Positions 15,413 to 24,025 are shown, numbered from the stretch's first letter. The stretch is 36,739 nt of DNA from Brevinematales bacterium (GCA_013177895.1 JABLXV010000034.1:1-36739); one strand, 5' to 3'. The notes: a model not told the origin generated them from the sequence alone. Numbers and translations are program-made.

Positions 15413-16675
15413 ATGGGCATGACTATGTCGGAAAAAATCCTCGCCGCGCATGCCGGCAGGGATTTCGTGGAACCCGGTGAGATCATCGACGTTAATGTCG
15501 ATTTCTGTCTCGGTAACGATGTTACCGCGCCGATCTCCATCCAGAATATCCGCAAACTCGGCGCGAAAAAGGTATGGGATGTCGAGCGTATCGCCCTAGT
15601 CCCCGACCATTTCACGCCCAATAAAGATATTAAAAGCGCCGAACAGGTAAAAATTCTGCGCGACTTCGCGAAGGAGTACGGCATCAAGTACTTTTTCGAG
15701 ATGGGGCGGGTCGGGGTCGAGCATGTGCTACTCCCCGAAGAGGGACTGACCCTGCCGGGCGACGTGATTATCGGGGCGGACTCCCATACCTGCACCTACG
15801 GCGCTTTCGGTGCGTTCTCGACAGGCGTCGGTTCGACCGACCTCGCGTTCACGATGCTCACCGGCAAGACATGGTTCAAGGTGCCGGAGCAGATGAAGTT
15901 TATTTATAAGGGCAAGCTGAATAAATGGGTCAGCTCGAAGGACCTGATCCTTTACACAATCGGACAGATCGGCGTGGACGGCGCGTTATACCGTTCGATG
16001 GAGTTTACCGGCGAGACGCTGAAATCGCTGACGATCGACAGCCGCGCCACGATGGCGAATATGGCGATCGAGGCGGGCGCGAAGAACGGGATATTCGCCG
16101 TCGACGATGTGACCCTCGACTACGTGAAGCCCCGCGCGAAACGCGCGTTCAAGGCATACGACTCCGACCCCGACGCGAATTATGTCGAGACGCATGAGTA
16201 CGACGTATCGAAGCTCGAGCCGCAGGTATCGTTCCCGCACCTCCCGGAGAATACGAAAAACGTCTCCGAGGCGTCGAATATCAAGATCGACCAGGTCTTC
16301 GTCGGCGCGTGCACCAACGGGAAGTACGAGGATATCGAGATCACCGCGAACCTCATCAAGGGCAGGAAAGTCCATCCCGACGTGCGCCTGATCGTCATCC
16401 CCGCGACCCAGTCGATCTGGCTCAGGGCGATGAAGAACGGGCTCGCGGAGATCATTGTCAACGCGGGCGGGGTGTTCTCCACCCCCACATGCGGGCCGTG
16501 TCTCGGCGGGCATATGGGCATCCTCGCGAAGGGCGAGCGCGCGGTCGCGACGTCCAACCGTAACTTCGTGGGGCGTATGGGCGACCCGGGCAGCGAGGTC
16601 TATCTCGCGAGTCCCGCTGTGGCTACCGCGAGCGCGGTGTTGGGCAGGATTGCGCACCCGGATGAACTCAAATAG
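15413..16675 (+). CDS. leuC: 3-isopropylmalate dehydratase large subunit (LeuC/aconitase family)
   Basis: 420 residues, the length of the short LeuC form (about 420) rather than the enterobacterial form of about 466. The active-site block [13 protein letters not shown] (121-133) is present. The three 4Fe-4S cysteines are Cys300 ([12 protein letters not shown]), Cys360 and Cys363 ([13 protein letters not shown]). The C-terminal [19 protein letters not shown] is conserved. Together with a small subunit (LeuD) it isomerises 2- to 3-isopropylmalate in leucine synthesis. Homoaconitase or dimethylmalate dehydratase activity is possible in this subfamily. No leuD or other leu gene is in the window. 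Start at 15413 from CGGAGGA and the promoter position; the frame is open to 15245 but that part is spacer and repeat. Confidence 0.92.
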   Translation: MGMTMSEKILAAHAGRDFVEPGEIIDVNVDFCLGNDVTAPISIQNIRKLGAKKVWDVERIALVPDHFTPNKDIKSAEQVKILRDFAKEYGIKYFFEMGRVGVEHVLLPEEGLTLPGDVIIGADSHTCTYGAFGAFSTGVGSTDLAFTMLTGKTWFKVPEQMKFIYKGKLNKWVSSKDLILYTIGQIGVDGALYRSMEFTGETLKSLTIDSRATMANMAIEAGAKNGIFAVDDVTLDYVKPRAKRAFKAYDSDPDANYVETHEYDVSKLEPQVSFPHLPENTKNVSEASNIKIDQVFVGACTNGKYEDIEITANLIKGRKVHPDVRLIVIPATQSIWLRAMKNGLAEIIVNAGGVFSTPTCGPCLGGHMGILAKGERAVATSNRNFVGRMGDPGSEVYLASPAVATASAVLGRIAHPDELK

Positions 16676-16676
16676 T

Positions 16677-16740
16677 GCTGCGCACGCTAATCCCGATCTG
16701 TCGCTGGCTACCGGAATAATCAGATAGCCCGTGTTGAAAG
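16677..16740 (+). repeat. Forward unit of the two-box repeat, directly after leuC
   Basis: GCTGCGCACGCTAATCCCGA (box A) begins 2 nt after the leuC stop. A variable middle with ATCTG/CAGAT inverted repeat follows, then TAGCCCGTGTTGAAAG (box B). With the reverse unit at 15290-15352 it flanks leuC in inverted orientation. Confidence 0.8.
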
Positions 16741-16799
16741 AAAAGTCTATAGTATAAAGACATCCGTGTCGTCGCGGGACTTCCTCTCCGTGAGGTCGC

Positions 16800-16865
16800 C
16801 CCGCTGTGGCTACCGCGAGCGCAGTGAAGGGGTATATTGCCCACATTGATGAGATAAGTAACTAA
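16800..16865 (+). pseudogene. Relic of a second leuC 3' end
   Basis: 22 in-frame codons that read [21 protein letters not shown] then stop. This aligns with the last 20 residues of LeuC ([20 protein letters not shown]). The first 24 nt after position 16800 differ from the leuC DNA (16601 onward) at only one base. The remainder matches at protein level but has drifted in DNA. Upstream a short GAGGTC match suggests a deletion rather than a full gene. No start codon or body. It may be the remnant of a tandem leuC paralog removed by recombination, or the older 3' end of this locus, since the terminator follows it. Confidence 0.7.
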
Positions 16866-16876
16866 TATTATAAGGA

Positions 16877-16901
16877 AGCCCCGCTAAACGCGGGGCTTTT
16901 T
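16877..16901 (+). terminator. Rho-independent terminator after the leuC relic
   Basis: An 8-bp stem AGCCCCGC/GCGGGGCT (16877-16897) with a 5-nt loop, followed by T5. The T-tract is on the plus strand, so it should end leuC transcripts 200 bp after the leuC stop. The minus strand lacks a good T-tract for the MCP gene. Confidence 0.85.
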
Positions 16902-16930
16902 ATGGATGACGCGGAAATATTAACGAAACC

Positions 16931-18931
16931 TTAGTTAGTTTTATATTCAGACACTTTACTTTGAAGTTTGGTTACATCATTAAAAACATTTTCAAATAGC
17001 CCGATAAGAACATTAATCGATTCAATAATTGAAAACACACCAGAAGTAATTTCGTTGTTCATCTCCATCATATGGTCACTCATAGTATCCAACTCGGAAA
17101 TAGAGGTCATTACAGAAGCATTATCCCCTTTTAATACATTCGTGTCAGTTTTCAGAAATTCGGTGATTCTTGTAAGATTTTCAATTTCCTTCATGCCGGA
17201 TAACGCGTTCTCGGCTTCAAGTTTGGATTTATCCGCGATCGAGGAGATAATTTGTCCGCTTTGCTTAGAAGCCTCGGTTATTTCAAGAAACACTTGTTTG
17301 AGGTTTTCCACCGTCTCAATTCCTTTAGAATTTTTATCAGCTAATTCATTAATAAGAGTTTCAATAATTTTAATGGAATGAGTTGTATGAACAGAGAGGC
17401 GACGTATCTCGTCTGCAACTATAGAAAACCCTTTCCCGAAATCACCGGCATGAGCGGCCTCTATTGCAGCGTTGGTAGCGAGTATTCTCGATTGATCGGC
17501 AATCTCTGCAATGAGTTTTGTGATATCACTTACCTTATGTCCTGCCTCGGTAATCGCATACGCCGCAGATAATGAATGTTCGATTTCAGTTTTACCTTTT
17601 TTTATAGACATTTCCAATTCTCTAAAAACATTATCTGACTGATTCGCAGATTCACTTACTTCTTTAAAACTTTTAACAGTACTGCTAATAGAATTCGCTG
17701 CCTTCTCAATAATTTGTCCCTGTTCATTCATCCGTTTCATTGTCCCTTCGATCCTTGATGTTATATTTTGAAAGGCAGATATTGTTGTTTTAATGATTTT
17801 AATTTGATTATTAGTATTTGCATCCATATCATTAATATAATTTTTAAGTTCGTCTGTTTTTTTTACCGAATCTTCCATTTTACCGATAGTAGAATGTCCT
17901 GATTCATAGACATTTATAGCAAGGAGAATAATTTCCTGAAAAGTAATAGAAAGATAATGAATGATATTATTATAATTACTGGTCATTTTACCAATATCAT
18001 CAAAAGATGTAATTGCAATTCTTCTACTCAAATCCTTATTTCCTTGTGCCAGCTTCTCAATTTGATGACCGAGTGCATTTATATTAGACTGCTCTTCATG
18101 TATTATTATATAAAGCATAATTACAGCGATTCCGAAAATTGCGATAAAAACTACTATTGCACTTAAAGTTTTTTCTAACATTAGTTTATTTCCATTATTG
18201 ATTATTTCTTCAATATTTTTACTCATTTTTTCTTTGGTATTATTTTCCACCTTATACAGGTTATTCATTTCTATCAAATCGCTATTACGTTTCAATTCGA
18301 TTTGTTTATTATAATTATAGAAGATTACTCCACTGGAACCTATAACAAAAACAAAAAGCATAATTAAAGGAAAAAGAAGTTTCTTGGTGGTGCTATTAAA
18401 CCTTTCACCTTTTATCTTATCATCTAAAGTGTAGATGCTAATCTTCAGTTTTGCTTCTATGAGAACCACATTAATCAACCTTGAAACGATTAATCCTCCC
18501 AAGATACCCCAGCTAATTGAAGTTATTGCTCTGGAGAGGAAATAATCCAGTTCAATGGTAATCCCTGATATCAAATCCCTTGAAAAATTCACTATTAACC
18601 CGATCGTATAAGCGCTTAGACCGACAATAAACAAAAAAGTTGAAATACTTATCATTGCTTTTCTGGCTTTATAATAAGAATCTTTATCAGGAGTAATCCC
18701 CGAATCGATCATTTTTAGAATTTTTCCTACCGGTTTATAAAAGAGATAAACTACAAAAATACATGCGGGTAAAAGAAATACCGAGATAGAAAATACTTTT
18801 TCTATAAAATCTACCCGTAAAGCTTCTGAATAATTTAAAATATAAGGGATGATTGCCGCATAAGAAATGTTCATTACCAACACGGTTATTCCCGAAGAGA
18901 GCAATACCTTAGCGGTTATAGATAGCTTCAT
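16931..18931 (-). CDS. Methyl-accepting chemotaxis-like protein with six predicted TM helices
   Basis: 666 residues. Hydrophobic segments at about 9-31, 44-66, 92-115, 135-158, 186-206 and 255-277 give a membrane-heavy N-terminus instead of a periplasmic sensor domain. Only about 207-254 between TM5 and TM6 is a sizeable hydrophilic stretch. A HAMP-like segment follows (about 275-325), then a long coiled-coil signalling domain. The hairpin tip is recognisable at 472-512: IAEIADQSRILATNAAIEAAHAGDFGKGFSIVADEIRRLS, in which the usual QTNLLALNA is QSRILATNA. It should control CheA, but no che genes are near. The gene is far more AT-rich than its neighbours, suggesting acquisition or different selection. 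GGGGG ribosome site 7 nt before the ATG. Confidence 0.85.
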   Translation of the reverse strand: MKLSITAKVLLSSGITVLVMNISYAAIIPYILNYSEALRVDFIEKVFSISVFLLPACIFVVYLFYKPVGKILKMIDSGITPDKDSYYKARKAMISISTFLFIVGLSAYTIGLIVNFSRDLISGITIELDYFLSRAITSISWGILGGLIVSRLINVVLIEAKLKISIYTLDDKIKGERFNSTTKKLLFPLIMLFVFVIGSSGVIFYNYNKQIELKRNSDLIEMNNLYKVENNTKEKMSKNIEEIINNGNKLMLEKTLSAIVVFIAIFGIAVIMLYIIIHEEQSNINALGHQIEKLAQGNKDLSRRIAITSFDDIGKMTSNYNNIIHYLSITFQEIILLAINVYESGHSTIGKMEDSVKKTDELKNYINDMDANTNNQIKIIKTTISAFQNITSRIEGTMKRMNEQGQIIEKAANSISSTVKSFKEVSESANQSDNVFRELEMSIKKGKTEIEHSLSAAYAITEAGHKVSDITKLIAEIADQSRILATNAAIEAAHAGDFGKGFSIVADEIRRLSVHTTHSIKIIETLINELADKNSKGIETVENLKQVFLEITEASKQSGQIISSIADKSKLEAENALSGMKEIENLTRITEFLKTDTNVLKGDNASVMTSISELDTMSDHMMEMNNEITSGVFSIIESINVLIGLFENVFNDVTKLQSKVSEYKTN

Positions 18932-18986
18932 TATTCATCCCCCAGCAATCTCTCATAAAACACAGATAAGTACAAGATTAGAACAT

Positions 18987-19015
18987 ATTCTATATTAATC
19001 TTTTTCTTCTGTAAA
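18987..19015 (-). promoter_or_regulatory. Predicted sigma70 promoter of the MCP-like gene
   Basis: On the minus strand, TTTACA (19010-19015), 17 bp, TAGAAT (18987-18992). Confidence 0.5.
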
Positions 19016-19094
19016 GTATTCTTTCTTTCTATATAGATACTCTTTTTTTACTGGTTACAATGCTTTTATTTCCGGTTTCCGCGAAACTTTTCCA

Positions 19095-19123
19095 TTGATT
19101 CTTTTCCCGATTCCCGCTATAAT
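19095..19123 (+). promoter_or_regulatory. Predicted sigma70 promoter of the yjbQ-like gene
   Basis: TTGATT (19095-19100), 17 bp, TATAAT (19118-19123). Start codon at 19148. Confidence 0.65.
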
Positions 19124-19147
19124 AAGTTTTACACACGGGAGTACGCT

Positions 19148-19552
19148 ATGCCCAATTACGCCGAATTCACCCTCCGCACATCGAAACGGACTCAGTTTCT
19201 CGATATCACCCGTGAGATCGCGCGCGCGGCCGCCGACACCGGGATTACCGACGGGATTTGCGTTATCCATGTCCCCCACACCACCGCGGGGGTGACTATC
19301 AACGAGAACGCCGATCCCGACGTCACCCGCGATATCGACATGCATCTCGCGGCGATGATACCCGAGCACGCCGGTTTCCGGCACTCCGAGGGGAATTCCG
19401 ACGCGCATATCAAGTCGAGCCTCGTGGGGCCGTCCCTCACCGTCATCATCCACTGCGGGCGTCTCGTGCTGGGCACATGGCAGGGCATCTACTTCTGCGA
19501 GTTCGACGGCCCCCGCAGCCGCCGTTACGCCGTCAAGTGCGTCGAGGGATAG
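19148..19552 (+). CDS. YjbQ/UPF0047 family protein
   Basis: 134 residues, full family length. Conserved blocks: HVPHTTAGVTINENAD (about 40-55), EGNSDAHIKSSLVG (about 80-93), and LGTWQGIYFCEFDGPRSR (about 107-124), which supply the His and acidic residues that line the pocket of this small trimeric fold. Members have weak thiamine-phosphate synthase activity in vitro, and the true role is unsettled. The next gene starts 3 nt after the stop, so the two are co-transcribed and probably translationally coupled. Start at 19148: the upstream GGGAGT sequence is 7 nt away. No odd features. Confidence 0.93.
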   Translation: MPNYAEFTLRTSKRTQFLDITREIARAAADTGITDGICVIHVPHTTAGVTINENADPDVTRDIDMHLAAMIPEHAGFRHSEGNSDAHIKSSLVGPSLTVIIHCGRLVLGTWQGIYFCEFDGPRSRRYAVKCVEG

Positions 19553-19555
19553 CGT

Positions 19556-21217
19556 ATGCTGGGATGGATACTTTCCTTCGCGGCGCTCGCGGGCGGATTC
19601 CTGTTCATGCGCCTATCGCGGAAATACTCTGTCGGTGTTTCCCTTCTTTTCGGCGCGATATTCTGGTTCGGCGTGCATTTCCTGTTCGACACCCGCCTCG
19701 GGTTCAAATATACCGTGCGGACGTACCCCGAGGTCTATCTCCTGATCGATAAAAGCGCGAGCTGTGCCCCCGACCCCGCCGTCCTGAACGGGCTGATCTC
19801 GCAGGCGGGCGGCGATCATGTCTATTACTTCGCGAACACGATCTCGCGGGACTCCAATTCGCTGAACCCGCAGTTCACCGTCCTTTCCGACGCGGTTCGC
19901 ACGCTCCTGAACACCGTCCCCCCGAACTCCCGCGTCGTTATCGTCAGCGACTTTCTCGACAACTCCTCCCTCAGCGCCGCCCCCCAGTCGGGAATGCTCT
20001 ATCCGGTGATTACCCCGCAGACCGGCGGCGGACTGTCGCTCTATCGCGCGGATATGGAGGACTACTACCAGAGCGGCGAACCGGTGCAGGTGCCGGTGCA
20101 GGTCTATTCCCCGTCGGCGCGGAATATAGTCGTCACCGTGCTCGATAACGGGCAATCCCTCTTGAAGCAGACGTTCCCCGTCAAGGAAGGGATGACCGCC
20201 CTGAAACTCCCGCTGATTTTTCAGGACGGAGGTTTCCGCGCTATAACAATCTCACTCTCTGAAAATGGCGGCGCCAATATCCCGCCGCTCACCCGTATCG
20301 TCAATATCCTTCCGTCTTACTATAAAATTCTCGTCGTCTGCGGACGCCCCTCCCCGGAGTATGCCGCGCTGAAACGTTTCCTCGAGCAGATCAGGTGGGT
20401 GTCCCCCGAGTTCCATGTCATGCAGTCGAAGTCCGACTCCTTCGCTCTCGATAATCTCGCCGCCTATCAGGGGATTATTCTAATGGACCTCTCCGACTAC
20501 CAGTTGAAAAATACCGCGAATCTCGCTGCGTATAAGCATAAGATATTTTACCAGACGGGGCTGAAGCGTTTCGACGAGATACCCGTACTTTTCGCGGCGT
20601 TATCCGTCAACGGACTGAAGCCCAAGCTGTCGGAAACGAAGTTTTCCTATAATAACCAGGATTTGGTGGTCAAGGCGGCCTTCGAGGGCGCTACCCCGCT
20701 ATTCGACACAACCCCGAATATCCGGGTGTTTCTCGGGTGGGATTCTTGGAAATGGGACTTCATCACCCTTTCGATGGGAATTAACATGGGGGTCTACGCA
20801 GATTTCTGGCGCAATCAGTTGAATTTCATTATCGGCGGGAAAAACACCGGGGGTGTCCCCGATAAGCTGAATTTCATTACCGGCGAGAAAAACCCGTCCG
20901 GGAAGACCGCGCCCGGGATTTATCAGGTAAGCGCCAATTCCATGAAGTACCCGGTCAGCGTGCAGGACAACCCCTCCGAGACCGCGAAGCTTCCCCCCGA
21001 TAGCGCGGCCGCGAAACAATTCGGCACGAACGCGGTCTGGATGCAATCGATTACGGATATCGCGGCCTTTATCACAAAGATACGCGGTAACGATAAGATC
21101 GAACGTACGGAAACCGTCTTGATAGCGTTCAGGGATAATTTCTGGATATTTCTGGTTTTCCTGATGACTGTGCTCGCGTTCTGGATCGTCCGCGATATGG
21201 AAACGATAAAAAAATAA
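19556..21217 (+). CDS. VWA-like membrane protein, unknown function
   Basis: 553 residues. Two N-terminal TM helices (about 1-18 and 25-45), a large extracytoplasmic domain and a C-terminal TM helix (about 528-546). After TM2 the strand YLLIDKSAS contains DxSxS (D65, S67, S69), the first metal-site motif of von Willebrand A domains. VVIVSDFLDN (127-136) fits the later VWA strand with its Asp. Layout with TM pair plus VWA recalls BatA/BatB-like and related membrane proteins, but the second half is unassigned. At about residues 422-453 a 16-residue segment (LNFIIGGKNTGG and LNFITGEKNPSG) is duplicated in tandem. It starts 3 nt after the YjbQ gene; the frame is clean to the stop, which lies in the shared terminator. 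Confidence 0.65.
   Translation: MLGWILSFAALAGGFLFMRLSRKYSVGVSLLFGAIFWFGVHFLFDTRLGFKYTVRTYPEVYLLIDKSASCAPDPAVLNGLISQAGGDHVYYFANTISRDSNSLNPQFTVLSDAVRTLLNTVPPNSRVVIVSDFLDNSSLSAAPQSGMLYPVITPQTGGGLSLYRADMEDYYQSGEPVQVPVQVYSPSARNIVVTVLDNGQSLLKQTFPVKEGMTALKLPLIFQDGGFRAITISLSENGGANIPPLTRIVNILPSYYKILVVCGRPSPEYAALKRFLEQIRWVSPEFHVMQSKSDSFALDNLAAYQGIILMDLSDYQLKNTANLAAYKHKIFYQTGLKRFDEIPVLFAALSVNGLKPKLSETKFSYNNQDLVVKAAFEGATPLFDTTPNIRVFLGWDSWKWDFITLSMGINMGVYADFWRNQLNFIIGGKNTGGVPDKLNFITGEKNPSGKTAPGIYQVSANSMKYPVSVQDNPSETAKLPPDSAAAKQFGTNAVWMQSITDIAAFITKIRGNDKIERTETVLIAFRDNFWIFLVFLMTVLAFWIVRDMETIKK
20821..20916 (+). repeat. In-frame 48-bp imperfect tandem duplication inside the VWA-like gene
   Basis: GAATTTCATTA-CGGCG-GAAAAAC occurs at 20821 and again at 20869, exactly 48 bp (16 codons) apart, with several silent and replacement differences. 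It lies in a Gly/Asn/Lys-rich, probably surface-exposed segment. Confidence 0.75.
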
Positions 21218-21245
21218 GGGCCGTCCTTTAGGACAACCCTTTATA
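21211..21245. terminator. Bidirectional terminator between the VWA-like gene and the tRNA pair
   Basis: Stem AAGGG-(CC)-GTCC / GGAC-(AA)-CCCTT with loop TTTA. On the minus strand it is followed by a T7 tract that overlaps the AAA AAA TAA end of the VWA-like gene, a good terminator for the tRNA operon. On the plus strand the downstream TTTATATAT tract is weaker. Confidence 0.7.
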
Positions 21246-21248
21246 TAT

Positions 21249-21321
21249 CTCCCCCCGTTGGGCTCGAACCAACGACCTAGTGATTAACAGTCACCCGCTC
21301 TGCCAACTGAGCTAGGGGGGA
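21249..21321 (-). tRNA. tRNA-Asn (GTT)
   Basis: 73 nt cloverleaf on the minus strand. Acceptor TCCCCCC pairs with GGGGGGA, D arm TAGCTCAGTTGGCAGAGC, anticodon loop CTGTTAA with anticodon GTT, T arm GGTTCGAGCCC, discriminator G. CCA is not encoded. It follows tRNA-Lys by 22 bp and shares its promoter and terminator. Confidence 0.95.
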
Positions 21322-21343
21322 ATATTTGGTTTGTTGTTATAAT

Positions 21344-21416
21344 TGAGTCGCCTGGGGATCGAACCCAGGGCCCTCGCCTTAAAAGGGCGATGCTCTACCG
21401 GCTGAGCTAGCGACCC
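21344..21416 (-). tRNA. tRNA-Lys (TTT)
   Basis: 73 nt on the minus strand. Acceptor GGGTCGC/GCGACTC with one G-U pair, D arm TAGCTCAGCCGGTAGAGC, anticodon loop CTTTTAA with anticodon TTT, T loop TTCGATC, discriminator A, no encoded CCA. First gene of the tRNA-Lys/tRNA-Asn unit. Confidence 0.95.
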
Positions 21417-21450
21417 ATGAAGAGCTCGAGCATCAACTCAAGCGTTCAGT

Positions 21451-21479
21451 ATTATAAAATATTTCCGGCTACCTGTCAA
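21451..21479 (-). promoter_or_regulatory. Perfect-consensus promoter of the tRNA-Lys/tRNA-Asn unit
   Basis: On the minus strand, TTGACA (21474-21479), 17 bp, TATAAT (21451-21456), an exact match to the sigma70 consensus. The -35 begins 2 bp after the secF stop codon. RNA would start about 30 bp before tRNA-Lys. Confidence 0.85.
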
Positions 21480-21481
21480 AT

Positions 21482-22465
21482 TTATGCTTCGGTTTTCTTA
21501 GCCTTCTTATCCGCTTTCTGTTTCTTAACCACCAGTTTCCGCAGCATAAATGTGAACGGCGATGCTACGAATATCGAGGAGTATGTTCCGCTCACGATAC
21601 CGACTACCAGCATGATACCGAAGTTGGACAACACTCGCCCGCCCCATACCGCGATGGAAATCGCGACAAACAGCGTGGTGAGCGATGTAATCAACGTCCG
21701 CGACATGGACTGAGTGATACTCCTGTCCATAACCATTTCATATTCCTCGTCGGGATTGATCTTGTGGTTTTCACGGATTCGGTCGAATACCACAATTGTA
21801 TCGTTAATGGAGTACCCGAGGATAGTCAGGAACGCCGCGATGATGGTCGAATCAATCGGCATATCCATCACTAAAGCGAATGCGCCCATGATTAACAAAT
21901 CGTGAAAGAGCGCTAATACGGCGCCTGCCCCGTACATGAAGTCGAAACGAAGCGCGACATATAAAAGTATGAGAAGCGAGACAAACAAAAGCAGGTTAAA
22001 TAAACGCGAACCTGTATTCTCGGCGACCTTCGGCCCGATTTCCTCGCTGCCTAAAAGCTCGATATTGCTCACCCCGAATTGCGCGATCAGTTTCTGGGTA
22101 ATATTGGTGGGGTTAATTTCCATTTTTTTAGTCAGATCGGTGACAGTTATCAGGTAATGCTGTTTGAGGGGATCTCCGACAGTGTTTACAGAAGAGTCAA
22201 TGTTATTCCCCACAAATAAATCGCGGATCTGCTCGATATTTACGTTTTCTGAGTGGATATTCACTTCGACACGCGTACCGCCCTGAAAGTCGATACCCAG
22301 CTTAAACCCGCCTCTGGCGATAAAAAGCACCACCCCGGTCAGAATAACCGTACCCGAAATAATGAACGCCAGCCAGCGCATTTTAATAAAGTGCACGCGG
22401 TGGACGAGCTTAAAACCTCGTACCTTCACGGTCTTTTCCTGTGGACTTTTATTTTGATTTTCCAT
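21482..22465 (-). CDS. secF: Protein translocase subunit SecF
   Basis: 327 residues. TM1 at about 31-51, then the signature KLGIDFQGGTRVEV (about 55-68), a periplasmic domain (70-155), and TM2-6 with AAFLTILGYSINDTIVVFDRIREN in the TM4-TM5 region carrying the conserved Asp and the RxRE cytoplasmic block. Works with SecD as the RND-type, proton-motive-force-driven motor that pulls exported proteins from SecYEG. Last gene of yajC-secD-secF, 15 bp after secD. Short basic C-terminal tail (KKQKADKKAKK). Ribosome site AAGGAG precedes the start. Confidence 0.97.
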   Translation of the reverse strand: MENQNKSPQEKTVKVRGFKLVHRVHFIKMRWLAFIISGTVILTGVVLFIARGGFKLGIDFQGGTRVEVNIHSENVNIEQIRDLFVGNNIDSSVNTVGDPLKQHYLITVTDLTKKMEINPTNITQKLIAQFGVSNIELLGSEEIGPKVAENTGSRLFNLLLFVSLLILLYVALRFDFMYGAGAVLALFHDLLIMGAFALVMDMPIDSTIIAAFLTILGYSINDTIVVFDRIRENHKINPDEEYEMVMDRSITQSMSRTLITSLTTLFVAISIAVWGGRVLSNFGIMLVVGIVSGTYSSIFVASPFTFMLRKLVVKKQKADKKAKKTEA

Positions 22466-22480
22466 TGCTTGCTCCTTTAG

Positions 22481-24025
22481 CTATATGCTCACCTTTTTCA
22501 ATTTGAACGTATCGATCAGCCAGTCGAATACCAAGCGAATGATATACAGAGACGCGAATACGTTCGCGATAATACCGAAGGAAAGCGTCAAACCGAAACC
22601 CTTTACGCTTTCAACATCGCTCATAGCAAGCGCGGCCGATGCAATCAGGGTCGTTATATTCGAGTCCCAGATGGTAGTTCTCGCAACATCAAAACCGTTT
22701 TCAAGCGCGTGCTTATAGGATCGCGCACGCCGCATCTCCTCGCGGATTCGTTCAAAGATGATCACACTCGCGTCCACAGCCATACCCACCGTCAACGCTA
22801 TACCCGCGATACCGGATAATGTGATGGTATTGCCCATCAGCCCCATTGTGCCCATCAGGAACCACATATTGAAAACAAGCCCCACCATTGAGATAAAGCC
22901 GCTGACACGGTAATAAAGAATCATGAATATGACAACCGCTATCGCGCCCCACATAGCCGCCTGAATTCCCGAATTGATCGAGTCCTGCCCCAGCGTCGGG
23001 CCGATGACGTTCTCCTGAACAATGTCCAGTTTCACCGGCAACGCGCCGGCTTTCAGTACGTTGATTAAAAACATCACTTCGTTAGGGTCGTGTTTAAACG
23101 TCGGGCTGGTGATCGTACCGCTGTCGCGGATGACCGCCCTTATATAAGGCGCGCTCTTGACCTTCCCGTCAAGGACGATCGCGAGACGTTTATTGGTGTT
23201 CTTCGATGTAACAATGTAGAAGATATCCCCGCCTTCGGGTGTAAGCGAGAAGTTCACCGACGGACTTCCGTCCTGTTCGGTTCCCTGCATCGCTTTTTCT
23301 ATATATGTACCGTCCAGCTCGACCGTTTTCTTTAACGGGAACCAGCCGATCAATTTAGCATTTCCTTCTTCATCGTTCTCAAAATACGGATACCATGCCG
23401 AGTCCTCGGGAAGGAAGAAATTAGTAGGCAGAGACTCCCTCGACACGATAGCCCCGTTAGAAACCTGCACAGTCGGGGACTGCATGAGCAGATGCATGAC
23501 ATCTTCGTCCACCATATGGAATTCGAGTTTACCCACCTTAGAGAGGGCGTCATGGATTAACTGGGGGTTATCAAGGCCGGGTAACTGAACGGATATCTGG
23601 CCGGAGTAGGTTTTCTGGATAATAGGTTCGCTCACGCCGAATTGGTCCATGCGGCTTTTCAGCACATCGATCGTCTGTTTGACAGCGGACTTATATTCCG
23701 TTTCCCATTTTTCGTTAACGGCATTCGTATCGCCGTACTGCTCGATCAGTTTTTTGCGCAAATCATCTTCGTTAATCTGCATGAGGATGAATACGCCGCC
23801 CTGCAAGTCCAAACCAAGTTTGACAGAATGCTGGCGGAGATATTTAATATTCTTAAACTCCTGCTTCTGTTCCTTAGAAAGTTCGACCACTTTTTCCTCG
23901 GGCAGACTGATGATATTCTGCTGTTCCGGGGTAAGCACAAAATACCACTGAATCGAGGGATTCAGGAAGTAAAAGGCCAAACCGGTGAATAACAACAAAA
24001 CGAAAAAGCGAAAACCTTTATTCAT
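22481..24025 (-). CDS. secD: Protein translocase subunit SecD
   Basis: 514 residues. TM1 near the N-terminus; LGLDLQGGVFILMQI (about 71-85), the D1 signature; a large periplasmic region with FSLTPEGGDIFYIVTSKN and RLAIVLDGKVKSAPYIRAVI; then five TM helices with GIAGIALTVGMAVDASVIIFERIREEMRR, where the conserved Asp and the FERIRE block sit. Partner of SecF in proton-driven protein export at the inner membrane. Lies between yajC (65 bp gap) and secF (15 bp gap). Length and motif order are normal. Confidence 0.97.
   Translation of the reverse strand: MNKGFRFFVLLLFTGLAFYFLNPSIQWYFVLTPEQQNIISLPEEKVVELSKEQKQEFKNIKYLRQHSVKLGLDLQGGVFILMQINEDDLRKKLIEQYGDTNAVNEKWETEYKSAVKQTIDVLKSRMDQFGVSEPIIQKTYSGQISVQLPGLDNPQLIHDALSKVGKLEFHMVDEDVMHLLMQSPTVQVSNGAIVSRESLPTNFFLPEDSAWYPYFENDEEGNAKLIGWFPLKKTVELDGTYIEKAMQGTEQDGSPSVNFSLTPEGGDIFYIVTSKNTNKRLAIVLDGKVKSAPYIRAVIRDSGTITSPTFKHDPNEVMFLINVLKAGALPVKLDIVQENVIGPTLGQDSINSGIQAAMWGAIAVVIFMILYYRVSGFISMVGLVFNMWFLMGTMGLMGNTITLSGIAGIALTVGMAVDASVIIFERIREEMRRARSYKHALENGFDVARTTIWDSNITTLIASAALAMSDVESVKGFGLTLSFGIIANVFASLYIIRLVFDWLIDTFKLKKVSI

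Noticed and set aside
16733-16755. Promoter reading out of the repeat after leuC (TTGAAA ... TATAAA)
   Set aside because: Spacer is only about 13 bp and no gene follows on that strand.
15986-16846. Minus-strand open frame antisense to leuC
   Set aside because: Arg/Asp/Gly-rich shadow composition; leuC on the other strand is certain.
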